Below, in pieces: positions 16,282 to 25,742 of a stretch of DNA of 64,000 bases. The translations under genes were made by a program, and so were the position numbers. The stretch's first letter is position 1; every line of letters begins with the position of its first letter. The notes under the pieces were generated by a model, which did not search any database, was not told the DNA's origin, and saw only the letters and a program-made list of their open reading frames with translations. This DNA comes from Caballeronia pedi (GTDB lineage Bacteria; Pseudomonadota; Gammaproteobacteria; Burkholderiales; Burkholderiaceae), in NCBI RefSeq assembly GCF_001544915.2, contig NZ_FCOE02000016.1:97825-161824 (forward strand), written 5' to 3'.

Positions 16282-17891
16282 GCGCGCTTGCCGATCCCAT
16301 CGTCGCGCCTCGCCGCGTGCCGCTCGATGCGCCGACCCTGCGCGCGTTGATCGATACACGCGCCGCACACGCGCCCGACAAGACGTTTCTGCTGTCCATC
16401 ACACAGGACGATGCGCTGACCTTCGCCGCATTGCGCGACGATTGCATCGCACTCGAAGCGCGTTTCCATGCAGCCGGGTTACGCCCTGGCGATGTCGTGT
16501 CCGTCTTCATGGGCAACGGTATCCAGACCGCGCGTCTGCTGCTCGCGGCGATGTACAGCGGGCTGGTGGCGAATCCGCTGAATCTGTTGAGTCAGCCTTC
16601 GCAGGTGCGCTATATCGTCGAGCATTCGGATACGCGTGCGATCTTCGTCGCCGACGATACCTGCGACACGATCGTTGAAGCCATCGATGCGTTGCGTCGC
16701 GAAGGCATGGCGCGTGAGATCGCGGTGGTACGCACGTCGCCCGACGCAAGCAATTTGCCCGATATCCCGGCGTTACCTGCGCGCCCGATTTCGTTGGTAA
16801 GCGACCAAACGCCCGGCACGCAGATCGTATCGAGCGACACAGGCGCGATGCGGCCCGGCGATACCGCGCTGCTGATGTATACATCGGGCACGACGGGCGC
16901 GCCCAAAGGCGTGCTGCTGAGTCATCGCAGCCTGCTCGCGAACATGCGCAACATCAGCGCGGAGCATCGCCTGAGCGAAGAGGATCGCGTGCTCGTGTCG
17001 CTGCCGCTCTATCACATCAACGGACTCGTCGTCGCGCTGTTGACGCCGCTCTGGCACGGCGGCTCGGCGGTGATGACGCCGCGTTTCTCCGCCCGCACGT
17101 TCTGGAACGAGGCGTCGCTTCACGGCTGTACGTGGATCAACGTGGTGCCGACCATCGTCGCGTATCTGCTCAATGGCGAGAGCGCGCACGGCTGCGATCT
17201 TTCCGCGCTGAAGTTCTGCCGCAGCGCGTCTGCGGCGTTGCCGGCCGATCATCATCGTGCATTTGAGGAGCGCTTCGGCATCGGTGTCATAGAAACAATG
17301 GGAATGACGGAGACCGCCGCGCCCGCATTCAGTAATCCGTACGATATGAGCAAACGAAAACTCGGCAGTATCGGCCTGCCGTCGGGCGGCGGGGCGATGA
17401 TCGTCGATCTCGAAGGGCGCGAATGCGCGGCGCATGAAACCGGCGAGCTGGTGCTGCGCGGCGAGCAACTGATGAGCGGCTACTACAAGCGCCCCGAGGA
17501 AACCCGCAATGCCTTCACCGCCGATGGCTGGCTGCGCACCGGCGACCTCGGCTATCGCGACGAGGCGGGCTTCTTCTACATCAACGGGCGCGCGAAGGAA
17601 CTGATCATCAAGGGCGGCGAGAACATCGCGCCGCGTGAGATCGACGAGGCGCTGCTGCGTCATCCGGGCGTGCTCGAAGCGGCGGCTGTCGGCGTGCCTG
17701 ATCCGGCCTACGGGCAGGACATCGTCGCGTACATCGTGGCAAGCGGCGGCGTCCCTATCGATGTGACGGAGTTGCGCGCGCATTGTCTGCGCGAACTCGG
17801 CCGCTACAAGACACCGCGCGAGTTCCGTTTCACCGATGCATTGCCGCGCGGCCCTTCAGGCAAGGTGCAGCGCCTGAAGCTCGTGCAATAA
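16278..17891 (+). CDS. sauT: Sulfoacetate-CoA ligase SauT (AMP-forming)
   Basis: ANL-superfamily acyl-CoA synthetase of 537 residues. It activates sulfoacetate to sulfoacetyl-CoA with ATP and CoA, releasing AMP. The P-loop LLMYTSGTTGAPKG is at about 198-211, the A5-type motif is ETMGMTETAAPAFSN, and the hinge region is GWLRTGDLGYRDEAGFFYINGRAKELI. The C-terminal catalytic lysine is in PRGPSGKVQRLKL (about 529). ATG overlaps the sauS stop by four bases. The substrate is assigned from the sauRSTU gene order; sequence alone gives only an acyl-CoA synthetase. Confidence 0.87.
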   Translation: MSALADPIVAPRRVPLDAPTLRALIDTRAAHAPDKTFLLSITQDDALTFAALRDDCIALEARFHAAGLRPGDVVSVFMGNGIQTARLLLAAMYSGLVANPLNLLSQPSQVRYIVEHSDTRAIFVADDTCDTIVEAIDALRREGMAREIAVVRTSPDASNLPDIPALPARPISLVSDQTPGTQIVSSDTGAMRPGDTALLMYTSGTTGAPKGVLLSHRSLLANMRNISAEHRLSEEDRVLVSLPLYHINGLVVALLTPLWHGGSAVMTPRFSARTFWNEASLHGCTWINVVPTIVAYLLNGESAHGCDLSALKFCRSASAALPADHHRAFEERFGIGVIETMGMTETAAPAFSNPYDMSKRKLGSIGLPSGGGAMIVDLEGRECAAHETGELVLRGEQLMSGYYKRPEETRNAFTADGWLRTGDLGYRDEAGFFYINGRAKELIIKGGENIAPREIDEALLRHPGVLEAAAVGVPDPAYGQDIVAYIVASGGVPIDVTELRAHCLRELGRYKTPREFRFTDALPRGPSGKVQRLKLVQ

Positions 17892-17947
17892 GCGGGCGCG
17901 AATTCGCGAGCTTGACCATTCCACATAAGATGGACACAGGAGACAGC

Positions 17948-19288
17948 ATGAACAGGCATCGTCAGCGCGTGAAGACGCGCCATATCATTTTAGGCGTGAT
18001 GTGTCTGATGTACTTCATCTCGTACATCGACAGAGTAAACATTGCCGTCGCGGGACCGTTGATTCGCCAGGAAATGGGTCTGACCTCCATGCAGCTCGGA
18101 CTCGTGTTCTCCGCGTTCGCGTATCCTTATGCGGTGATGCAGATCATCGGCGGATGGCTCGCGGATCGCTTCGGACCGAAGCTCGTGCTGACCGTGCTCT
18201 CGCTGATCTGGGGCGCGGCGACGCTCGCGACGGGCTTCGCCGGCAGCATCGGGATGCTCGTGCTGTTGCGCATCGCGCTCGGTATCGGCGAGGGCGGCGC
18301 ATTCCCGACGGCGACGCGCGCGTTCACGTTCTGGATGCCGGTGCGCGAGCGCGGTTTCGCGCAAGGCATCACGCATAGCTTCGCGCGGCTGGGCGGCGCG
18401 GTGACGCCGCCGCTGGTGCTCGCGGTGGTCGCGGCGAGCGGCTGGCGCGAGGCCTTCATTCTTCTCGGCATCGCGAGCCTTGCGTGGACGGTGCTGTACT
18501 TCTTCGTGTTCAGCAATTCACCCGATGGGAACCGCCGCGTGACGCCGGAGGAAATCGCGGAAATCGGTTATCGCGCGGGAGAGTGCGCGCGCGCGAGCAA
18601 GAACCCGACGCCGTGGCGCAAGCTGATTCATCGCATGTGGCTCGTGACTTTCGTCGACTTCTGTTATGGATGGCTGCTCTGGGTGTATCTGACCTGGCTG
18701 CCTTCGTATCTGAAGGAAGCGCGTGGTTTCGATCTGAAGCATCTCGCGCTTTTCACCGCGTTGCCGCTGCTCGCGGGCGTGATCGGCGATACGCTCGGCG
18801 GCGTGATATCGGACCGCATCTACCGGATGACAGGCCGGCTGCGTCTCGCGCGTTGCAGCATTCTGGTCGTTGGCATGGGCGGCTCGCTCGCCTTCCTTTT
18901 GCCGATGGTCAACGCGCCGAGCCCGATCGCTGCGGTGTGGTTCCTGACGGGTTCGTTCTTCTTCCTCGAGATCACGAATCCTGTGTTGTGGACCTTGCCG
19001 CTCGATATCGCGGGCAAATATGCGGGCACGGCGGGCGGCATGATGAACACCGGCTTCGGCATCGCGGGGATGGTGTCGCCGGTCGCGTTCGGTTATCTGA
19101 TCCAGCAGACGGGCAGCTATGACCTGCCGTTCACGATCTCGGCGGGATTGCTCGCGGTCGGTGCGTTCGCGGCGCTTTTCATCGATACGAGCAAAACGGT
19201 GGAGGCCGATGAGGCGCGCGAGGCGCAAGATCGTGAGGAAGTGGGCGTGCCGGCATTCGCGGGCGGGGCCGGCAACTGGCACAAATAG
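17948..19288 (+). CDS. sauU: MFS transporter, probable sulfoacetate importer SauU
   Basis: A 446-residue major facilitator of the anion:cation symporter type, with 12 predicted helices. The motif ISYIDRVNIAVAGPLI in helix 1, GWLADRFGPKLVL between helices 2 and 3, and GIGEGGAFPTATRAFTFWMP in helix 4 are typical of this family of organic-acid carriers. ATG 17948 has CAGGAGA upstream; an in-frame ATG at 17930 is possible. It is the third gene of the sauSTU set, 56 bp after sauT, and its proposed job is uptake of sulfoacetate. Confidence 0.85.
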   Translation: MNRHRQRVKTRHIILGVMCLMYFISYIDRVNIAVAGPLIRQEMGLTSMQLGLVFSAFAYPYAVMQIIGGWLADRFGPKLVLTVLSLIWGAATLATGFAGSIGMLVLLRIALGIGEGGAFPTATRAFTFWMPVRERGFAQGITHSFARLGGAVTPPLVLAVVAASGWREAFILLGIASLAWTVLYFFVFSNSPDGNRRVTPEEIAEIGYRAGECARASKNPTPWRKLIHRMWLVTFVDFCYGWLLWVYLTWLPSYLKEARGFDLKHLALFTALPLLAGVIGDTLGGVISDRIYRMTGRLRLARCSILVVGMGGSLAFLLPMVNAPSPIAAVWFLTGSFFFLEITNPVLWTLPLDIAGKYAGTAGGMMNTGFGIAGMVSPVAFGYLIQQTGSYDLPFTISAGLLAVGAFAALFIDTSKTVEADEAREAQDREEVGVPAFAGGAGNWHK

Positions 19289-19448
19289 CGAGGGCCGCGT
19301 GGCGAGGGGCGGGTTCCAGATCCGCCTCTGCTAGCCACGTGCGAGATCAATACACCTCGGCCAGCAACGCGTTCACCCGATCGACCGTAGAATGAATTGC
19401 GTCCAACCACCGGCGCACTTACTACAAACCGATTCGGGAGACAACACC

Positions 19449-20564
19449 ATGCGACGTTGCAGCGCGGCATTCCTGATCATTCCCCTTGTCATCGTCGGCG
19501 TGCTCGCCGGTTGCGGCGGCTCCGACGACGATCAACCCGCCTATGCCAGTGCGCCGAAGATCATCATCGATTCGGACTTCAATACGATGGGCGACGACGG
19601 CCAGCTCTTCGCCATGTCCACGCAGTTGATGGCCGAAGGCAAGGTCAACCTGCTCGGCCTGTGCGTCGTGACCGGCAATGACTGGCTGCTGCAGGAAGAA
19701 GCGGACGCACTGAAGGCCGTCGAACGCATGGGTGTGCAGGATAAGGTCGGCGTGTATGCAGGCGCCAATTATCCATTGCAATACGACGTCGCGAGCATCC
19801 GCGCGCAGCAGGCCGCGAATCCGAACGGCTACTTCGGCGCATGGATGCGTCCCGAGCCGACCACACAAGCCCAACTGACCGCGCCGCCCGACGGCTTCGC
19901 GACATCCGCAAAGCTGCAGAGCCAGAGCGCCGCCGACTTCATCATCGACACGATCAAGCGCTATCCGAACCAGGTGACGATCATCGAAGTCGGGCCGCCG
20001 ACCAATCTCGCGACCGCCGTGAACAAGGCGCCGGAGATCGTTCCGCTGATCAAGGGCATCGTCTACATGGGCGGCGCGATGAACGTGCCTGGCAACGCGA
20101 ATGCGGCCGGCGAGCTGAACTGGTGGTTCGATCCGGTGGCCGTGCGCACGCTCTTGCAGACGTCGATTCCGCAGAAAGTCATTCCGCTCGACGTCACCAA
20201 CACCGTGCCATTGACGGAGTCGGTCTATAACCAGATCGTCAATCCGTCGACAGGACAGACGGCGGTGACGAAGGTCTATGCAATCGCGAATGCGGGCGCA
20301 TTCGCAACGAACACAGATATCTACGACACGCTGACGATTGGTTACTTCCTCGATCCGTCTTACGCGACGCAGACGCAAAGTGCATACCTCGACATCGATA
20401 CGACGCCCGGCGAAGATCAGGGACACGTGAAGGTCTATCCGGATGCGCCGGCGGCGGGCGCATCACCGCAAAAGATCACCTACGTCACGCGCTACGATAA
20501 CGATCGATTCTTCAAGTTCTATGTCGATCTCTTGACGCGGCCTGTCCCGGTCAAATTCCAGTAA
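19449..20564 (+). CDS. Inosine-uridine nucleoside hydrolase-like lipoprotein
   Basis: A 371-residue exported protein. A signal peptide ends in the lipobox LAGC with Cys22, followed by a GGSDDD linker, so it is probably a periplasm-facing lipoprotein. The mature part resembles the IU nucleoside hydrolase fold: the calcium site DSDFNTMGDD near the start replaces the usual DTDPGxDD, and VYMGGAMNVPGNANAAGELNWWFDPVA matches the family's central signature. The variant Asp cluster and exported location suggest a role in nucleoside or ribosyl-compound scavenging, but activity is unproven. The start ATG follows GGGAG. Confidence 0.78.
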   Translation: MRRCSAAFLIIPLVIVGVLAGCGGSDDDQPAYASAPKIIIDSDFNTMGDDGQLFAMSTQLMAEGKVNLLGLCVVTGNDWLLQEEADALKAVERMGVQDKVGVYAGANYPLQYDVASIRAQQAANPNGYFGAWMRPEPTTQAQLTAPPDGFATSAKLQSQSAADFIIDTIKRYPNQVTIIEVGPPTNLATAVNKAPEIVPLIKGIVYMGGAMNVPGNANAAGELNWWFDPVAVRTLLQTSIPQKVIPLDVTNTVPLTESVYNQIVNPSTGQTAVTKVYAIANAGAFATNTDIYDTLTIGYFLDPSYATQTQSAYLDIDTTPGEDQGHVKVYPDAPAAGASPQKITYVTRYDNDRFFKFYVDLLTRPVPVKFQ

Positions 20565-20571
20565 CGCCAAG

Positions 20572-20596
20572 GATCAGGCACCGCCGGTGCCTGATC
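20572..20596. terminator. Perfect palindrome between convergent genes
   Basis: Arms GATCAGGCACCG and CGGTGCCTGATC flank one central base, directly between the nucleoside hydrolase stop and the MFS gene stop. Placement fits a bidirectional terminator. On the plus strand it is followed by A rather than T residues, so it is not a textbook intrinsic terminator. Confidence 0.55.
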
Positions 20597-20603
20597 AAAA
20601 ACA

Positions 20604-22031
20604 TCACACTTCAAGCTGCTCCAGCACCTTCCCCTTCGTCTCGATGCCCATATAATGCACCGCGACCGCCGCAACGAGCGGCACCGCCGCGAGCGCATAG
20701 AACGCGATGTTCATATTCCCGCCCATCAACGTCTTGCCGACCAGCGCCGGCGCGAAGATCGCCGCGATCTTGAGCCATGCTCCACCGAGACCGCAGCCGA
20801 ACGCGCGGATGCTCGTCGGATAGAGTTCCGGCGTGTAGACATACGCGGTGATGAAGCCGCATGCCATGAAGCCGAGCGCGAGCGCACAGAAGGTCGCGAC
20901 CACGTACACGGACTGCGTGACGCACACGCCCGCGCACACCAGCGACACCGCGCACAACACGAACGACCAGTTGATGACCGGTTTGCGCCCGACTTTATCG
21001 ACGATCAGGGCGCAGGTCAGCGAGCCAATGACGCCGAGCACGGATGCCGCCACCGCAAGATTCAGCGCGAGCTGCAGGGGCGTGTGATAGACGGTCTGGT
21101 AAATCGTCGGCAGCCAGGTCGACAGACCGTACTGAAGCACGCCGCACGTCATCCACAAAAGCGCGACCGCAATCGTGCGCTTCAGATACGCCGGGCCGAT
21201 CAGATCGAGGCGGCGGCGCTTCGGATGACGGTTCGCCATCGCTTCGAAGTCGGCGAGATTGCCGAGCGGCGGCAGCGGTTGCTTGACGGTGGCTTCGAAT
21301 GCGGAGAGCGCATCACCCGCTTCGCGCATGCGGCCGCGTTCGCCGAGCCAGCGCGGCGATTCCGGCACCAGCACGCGCAGCAGGAAGAACAGAACGAGCG
21401 GAACGCCGCCGATGAAGTACATCACTTCCCAGCCGAAGCGCGGCACGATCCACGCGCCGAGCGCATTCGATGCGAGCAGGCCAATCGGAAACACGATCTC
21501 ATACAACAGCACGAAGCGGCCGCGTCCGTGCGCGCGCGTGATCTCGTTGATATAAGTCGCCGCCACGGGTAACTCGCCGCCGAGCCCGAGTCCCTGCACG
21601 ATGCGCAACGCGACGAACACCGCGAACGAAGGCGCAAAGCCGCACGCGATGCTCGTGAGGCCGATGATGCCCGAGCTCCACGCGATCGAACGCACGCGCC
21701 CGAAGCGTTCTGCAAGCGACGGAAACAGGAACGCACCGATCAGTTGTCCGATCGATCCAGACGCGATCAGAAAGCCGACCTGCGCTGGAGAAAGACCCCA
21801 TCTCTGGATCAGCAACGGCAGCGTGGCCGCGATGACGATGACGTCGAAACCATCGAAGAACGTCGCCGCGCCGATCAGGATACGCGCGCGCACCTGCATC
21901 GCGTTGGCGGGCAGTCTTTCGATGCGCGCGATGATCGATCCCTTCGTGACCGCGTGAGCGGCAGTGGCCGCGTCGGCGACGGTTGTTGCGGTGCCGCCGT
22001 GTTGGACGACTGTATTGCCCATGCTCCTCAT
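20604..22031 (-). CDS. MFS transporter (metabolite:H+ symporter type)
   Basis: A 475-residue major facilitator with 12 helices. It carries GAFLFPSLAERFGRVRSI between helices 2 and 3, GLGLGGELPVAATYINEI in helix 4 and VLVPESPRWLGERGR after helix 6, as in the sugar-porter/aromatic-acid symporter branch. ATG 22031 was chosen because GGGAG lies five bases upstream. It is the last gene of the 14-gene Rieske oxygenase operon, 19 bp after the ferredoxin reductase, and probably imports the aromatic substrate of that pathway. Confidence 0.85.
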   Translation of the reverse strand: MRSMGNTVVQHGGTATTVADAATAAHAVTKGSIIARIERLPANAMQVRARILIGAATFFDGFDVIVIAATLPLLIQRWGLSPAQVGFLIASGSIGQLIGAFLFPSLAERFGRVRSIAWSSGIIGLTSIACGFAPSFAVFVALRIVQGLGLGGELPVAATYINEITRAHGRGRFVLLYEIVFPIGLLASNALGAWIVPRFGWEVMYFIGGVPLVLFFLLRVLVPESPRWLGERGRMREAGDALSAFEATVKQPLPPLGNLADFEAMANRHPKRRRLDLIGPAYLKRTIAVALLWMTCGVLQYGLSTWLPTIYQTVYHTPLQLALNLAVAASVLGVIGSLTCALIVDKVGRKPVINWSFVLCAVSLVCAGVCVTQSVYVVATFCALALGFMACGFITAYVYTPELYPTSIRAFGCGLGGAWLKIAAIFAPALVGKTLMGGNMNIAFYALAAVPLVAAVAVHYMGIETKGKVLEQLEV

Positions 22032-22050
22032 GCCTGCTCCCGTCTGTGTG

Positions 22051-23268
22051 TTATGCGAGTGCTTTCGCTGTGTCCGCAAGGGCCGCGATATCGACCGCGC
22101 GTCCCTGGCTCATCCATTTCTTCGCGACCTTGAGATCGCGCGTCGCGTTGATCGCGATGACGCCGCGCAATGCGTCGCCGTCGAGGAAGAACAACGACGC
22201 GCGCCGCGCGTCCAGATCGCCGCGCACGATCGGCGTCGCGCCCGGCGCAATGTCGCCGAGAATCTGCAGGTTCACGTCGTACTGATCCGACCAGAACCAC
22301 GGAATCTCCGCATACGGCGTGCGCACGCCGAGCACTGCGCGCGCCGTCGCGATCGCCTGGTTCTGCGCGTTCGCCCACGATTCGAGGCGCACACGGCGCT
22401 TGAGCCACGCGTTCGGATGATTGGCGACATCGCCACAGGCGAACACATGCGCATCGTTCGTCGCGCCGAATTCATCGACGACGATGCCGTCGTTCACCTC
22501 GATGCCCGCGCGCTCCGCGATTGCCGTATGCGGCGTCAACCCGATGCCCGCGACAGCGAAATCCGCATCGAGCGTCGTGCCGTCGGCGAGTTGCGCGCGC
22601 ACGCCGCTGCCGAAGTCTTCGAGCGACACGAGCGAAGCATTCAGGCGCACATCGACGCCGTTATCGCGATGCAGTTTCAGCAGAAAGTCGGACACGCTTT
22701 CGGGTACCGAACGTCCGCACAGACGCGGCGCGCCTTCGATCACCGTCACATCGACGCCGAGCTTCTTCGCGGTCGCCGCGACTTCGAGGCCGATCCATCC
22801 TCCGCCGACCACGAGCAGACGCTTGCTGTGACTTTCGCGCAGACGCTTGCCGATCACCATCGCGTCGTCGAGCGTGCGCAGATAGGCGAGGTGAGACGTC
22901 TTCACGAGCGCATCGGGCAGACGCCGCGCCGCGCCGCCCGTCGCGATGACGAGGCGGTCGTAGTGCACTTCGCGTCCGCTCGCGGTGCGCACGATGCGCG
23001 CGTCGCGATCGATCGATGCCGCGCATTCCGGCTGCCACGCTTCGACGTTCAATTCAGCGAACGCGTCGTGATCGACGATGCGCACGGTGTCGATATCCGC
23101 TTCGCCCGCGAGCACGGCCTTCGACAGCGGCGGGCGTTCGTAGGGAAGATGGATTTCATCGGCGATCATCACGAGGCGGCCATCGAAGCCTTCATTGCGG
23201 AGCGTCTTCACGATCCATCCGGCAGCCTGTCCGCCGCCGATCACCACGACTGTCTGAAGATCAGCCAT
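22051..23268 (-). CDS. Ferredoxin reductase (FAD/NAD-dependent, rhodocoxin/BphA4 type)
   Basis: A 405-residue flavoprotein that passes electrons from NAD(P)H to a ferredoxin. N-terminal FAD motif VVVIGGGQAAGWIVKTLR; YERPPLSK; central NAD motif LLVVGGGWIGLEVAATAKKLG; FAD-ribityl motif VFACGDVANHPN; C-terminal reductase domain. This is the class that serves three-component Rieske oxygenases. The same operon encodes a Rieske ferredoxin (33445) and a Rieske oxygenase (32053), so all three components are present. The start overlaps the VOC dioxygenase stop by 8 bp. Confidence 0.88.
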   Translation of the reverse strand: MADLQTVVVIGGGQAAGWIVKTLRNEGFDGRLVMIADEIHLPYERPPLSKAVLAGEADIDTVRIVDHDAFAELNVEAWQPECAASIDRDARIVRTASGREVHYDRLVIATGGAARRLPDALVKTSHLAYLRTLDDAMVIGKRLRESHSKRLLVVGGGWIGLEVAATAKKLGVDVTVIEGAPRLCGRSVPESVSDFLLKLHRDNGVDVRLNASLVSLEDFGSGVRAQLADGTTLDADFAVAGIGLTPHTAIAERAGIEVNDGIVVDEFGATNDAHVFACGDVANHPNAWLKRRVRLESWANAQNQAIATARAVLGVRTPYAEIPWFWSDQYDVNLQILGDIAPGATPIVRGDLDARRASLFFLDGDALRGVIAINATRDLKVAKKWMSQGRAVDIAALADTAKALA

Positions 23269-24226
23269 TTTTACGCTCCGTCATGAACTTGCCTTCGGGC
23301 GCCTTCGCGTCTTTCTGACGGCGCGTGTTGCCATCGAGACCGCCATCGACGGCCCATTCGGCGAACACGGTCGGACCCGGTTCGAACTCGCGCGGCTGCC
23401 ACTCGGGCGTGAGCACGTCTTCATCGGCGTAATACTCGATGAGACCGCCCGCCGGATTTTTGAAGTACCAGAAGTACGCCGACGAAACCGGATGACGTCC
23501 CGGCCCGAGCTGCGTGGTCCAGCCGCAGCGGCTGATATGCAGGCCGCCGCCGAACACTTCGTGGATATCGCGCACGGTGAAGGCGACGTGATTCAGACCG
23601 CGCTTGCCGTCGGGCAATTGCAGCAGGAACAAATCGTGGTGCCCGCCGTGCGGCGCGCAGCGCATGAACGCGCCGCGTCCCGGATAACGGTCGGAGGTCT
23701 CGAAGCCGAGCAGTTCGTGATAGAACTTTTCCTGCTCAGCGACGCAGTTCGTGAAGAACACGACGTGTCCCACTTCGACCGGTTCGGCGCGTTCGTACAC
23801 GGGACTCGGCGTATCGACGCGCAGGGTTTGTCCCCACACGTTCGAGGGCGAACCCTTCACGTCGATATCGCGTTTCTTCGTCACTTCGACGCGAATCGCC
23901 ATGCCGTTCGGATCGATGCAGCCGACCGCATCATCCGTTTCGGTGTGACCGGGCAGACCCGCGAAACGTCCGCGCAGTGCGTCGAGTTCGGCGCGTGTCG
24001 CGACGCCCCACGTCACTTCGCGCAGCGTCGGACCGCCTTCGAACGCGGGCGGGAGCGCTGGATCGTGCGCGAGCGCCAGCAGCACTTCGCAGCCGTTCAG
24101 GGTCTCGAAACGGGCGCGCGTTTCATCGTGCGCGACTTCCTTCAGACCCCAGTCGGCGAAAAAGCGCCGGCAGGTGTCGAGATCGGTCACGCCGTAGGTG
24201 ATGCGTTCAATGCCAAGAATCGTCAT
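23261..24226 (-). CDS. VOC family extradiol dioxygenase-like protein
   Basis: A 321-residue type I extradiol dioxygenase fold with two VOC modules. The C-terminal module keeps the 2-His-1-carboxylate iron ligands: His154 (VGHVVFF), His213 (LNHVAFTV) and Glu264 (GLIEYYAD). The second-shell stretch GRHPVSSAYFWYFKNPAGG is typical of ring-cleaving enzymes. It would open a catechol or hydroxyquinol product made by the Rieske oxygenase and a dehydrogenase of the same operon. A C-terminal extension (about 275-321) is longer than in many relatives. The exact substrate cannot be read from sequence. Confidence 0.8.
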   Translation of the reverse strand: MTILGIERITYGVTDLDTCRRFFADWGLKEVAHDETRARFETLNGCEVLLALAHDPALPPAFEGGPTLREVTWGVATRAELDALRGRFAGLPGHTETDDAVGCIDPNGMAIRVEVTKKRDIDVKGSPSNVWGQTLRVDTPSPVYERAEPVEVGHVVFFTNCVAEQEKFYHELLGFETSDRYPGRGAFMRCAPHGGHHDLFLLQLPDGKRGLNHVAFTVRDIHEVFGGGLHISRCGWTTQLGPGRHPVSSAYFWYFKNPAGGLIEYYADEDVLTPEWQPREFEPGPTVFAEWAVDGGLDGNTRRQKDAKAPEGKFMTERKNG

Positions 24227-24236
24227 GGCAACTCCT

Positions 24237-25727
24237 TCAGTTCGCCCACGGCAGCGGGGCGTCGTTCAAGCCCCAGTACAGGCTCTTTTGCTGCATGTAT
24301 TCGCGCAGGCCGAGGCGGCCTTTCTCGCGGCCCATGCCGCTGTCCTTCCAGCCGCCGAAGGGTGTGGAAATCGAAAACTGCTTGTACGTGTTGATCCAGA
24401 CCGTGCCGGTGTTCAATGCGCGCGCCATGCTCCACGCCCGCTTGTAGTCGCGCGTCCAGATGCCGGCGGCAAGGCCGAACACGCTGTCGTTCGCCTGTGC
24501 GAGCAACGCGGCTTCGTCGTCGAAGGGCAGGGCGGCGAGCACCGGACCGAAGATCTCTTCCTGGCACATGCGCGCGTCGTTCGTGAGACCTTCGATGATC
24601 GTCGGCAGAAAGAAGAAGCCTTTCTCGCGGCCCTCGCCGCTGGGACGTTCACCGCCGCACAGCAGCGTGCCGCCTTCGTCGAGACCGAGCGCGACGTAAC
24701 GTTCGATGCTCTCGCGATGCTGCCCCGTGATCAGCGGGCCCATCTGCGTGTTCTCGCGCGTCGGGTCGCCGACGCGCAGCTTGCGCGCGCCGTCGACGAG
24801 CCGCGCCATGAATTCGCTGTACACCTTGCGCTCGACGAACAGGCGCGATCCCGCGATGCACGATTCGCCCGACGAACTGAAGATGCCGTACAGCACGCCG
24901 TTGACGGCGTGATCGAGATCGGCGTCGGCATACACGATGGTCGGCGACTTGCCGCCGAGTTCGAGCGACACCGGCATCAGCTTCTCCGCCGCGAGTCGCG
25001 CGATGCCGCGGCCCACTTCCGTGCCGCCCGTGAACGCGACCTTCTTCACGAGCGGATGGCGCACGAGTGCATCGCCAATGACGGAGCCTTTGCCGGGCAG
25101 CACGCTGACGACGCCCTTCGGCACGCCCGCTTCCTCGCAAATGCGCGCAAGTGCGAGCGATGCGAGCGGCGTCACTTCAGCGGGCTTCAGCACGACGGCA
25201 TTGCCTGCGGCGAGCGCGGGCGCGAGCTTCTGCGCGTCCGATGCGATCGGCGAATTCCACGGCGTGATCGCCACGATGACGCCGAGCGGTTCGTGCACGC
25301 TCATTGTCAGATAGTCGCCGCGCGAGGGCGTGAGTTCTTCTTCGAGCGTTTCGAGGCACGACGCGAAATAGCGGAACGTGCTCGCCGCGCTCGCGACGAG
25401 TGCGCGCGTTTCGCTGATCGGCTTGCCGTTGTCGCGGCGCTGAAGTTGCGCGAGCGCTTCGTGACGCGCTTCGATCAGATTCGCGATGCGATGCAGAATG
25501 GCTGCCCGCTGATGCGGCTTCAATCCGGCCCAATCTGCCTTCCTGTAGGCGCGATCCGCGATTTCGACGGCTTCGCGCGCATCGTCGGCGTTTGCCGTGC
25601 TGATCTCCGCGTTGACGCTTTGATCGGCGGGATAGATGCTCGCGTACGGATTGCCGCGCCCCTGGCGCCATTCGCCGCCGATATAGATATCGCCGGACGT
25701 CACGAGCGAAGTGTCGGGATGATTCAT
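24237..25727 (-). CDS. NAD-dependent aldehyde dehydrogenase
   Basis: A 496-residue class I/II ALDH. The general base Glu is in SLELGGKSPTIV and the nucleophile Cys in SSGESCIAGSRLFVER. The oxyanion and cofactor motifs TPWNSPIASDAQKLAPALAAGN and FTGGTEVGRGIA are intact, as is EEIFGPVLAALPF near the end. Relatives act on betaine aldehyde and on 2-hydroxymuconic or aminomuconic semialdehyde, so oxidation of a ring-cleavage aldehyde fits its place between the AspDH-like gene and the VOC dioxygenase (gaps of 15 and 10 bp). Confidence 0.87.
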   Translation of the reverse strand: MNHPDTSLVTSGDIYIGGEWRQGRGNPYASIYPADQSVNAEISTANADDAREAVEIADRAYRKADWAGLKPHQRAAILHRIANLIEARHEALAQLQRRDNGKPISETRALVASAASTFRYFASCLETLEEELTPSRGDYLTMSVHEPLGVIVAITPWNSPIASDAQKLAPALAAGNAVVLKPAEVTPLASLALARICEEAGVPKGVVSVLPGKGSVIGDALVRHPLVKKVAFTGGTEVGRGIARLAAEKLMPVSLELGGKSPTIVYADADLDHAVNGVLYGIFSSSGESCIAGSRLFVERKVYSEFMARLVDGARKLRVGDPTRENTQMGPLITGQHRESIERYVALGLDEGGTLLCGGERPSGEGREKGFFFLPTIIEGLTNDARMCQEEIFGPVLAALPFDDEAALLAQANDSVFGLAAGIWTRDYKRAWSMARALNTGTVWINTYKQFSISTPFGGWKDSGMGREKGRLGLREYMQQKSLYWGLNDAPLPWAN

Positions 25728-25742
25728 CGTTCAAAAGCTCCT

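Noticed and set aside
19289..19448. Terminator after sauU
   Set aside because: GGCGG with CCGCC around a 9-base loop is visible near 19310-19340 but the stem is imperfect and there is no T-run.
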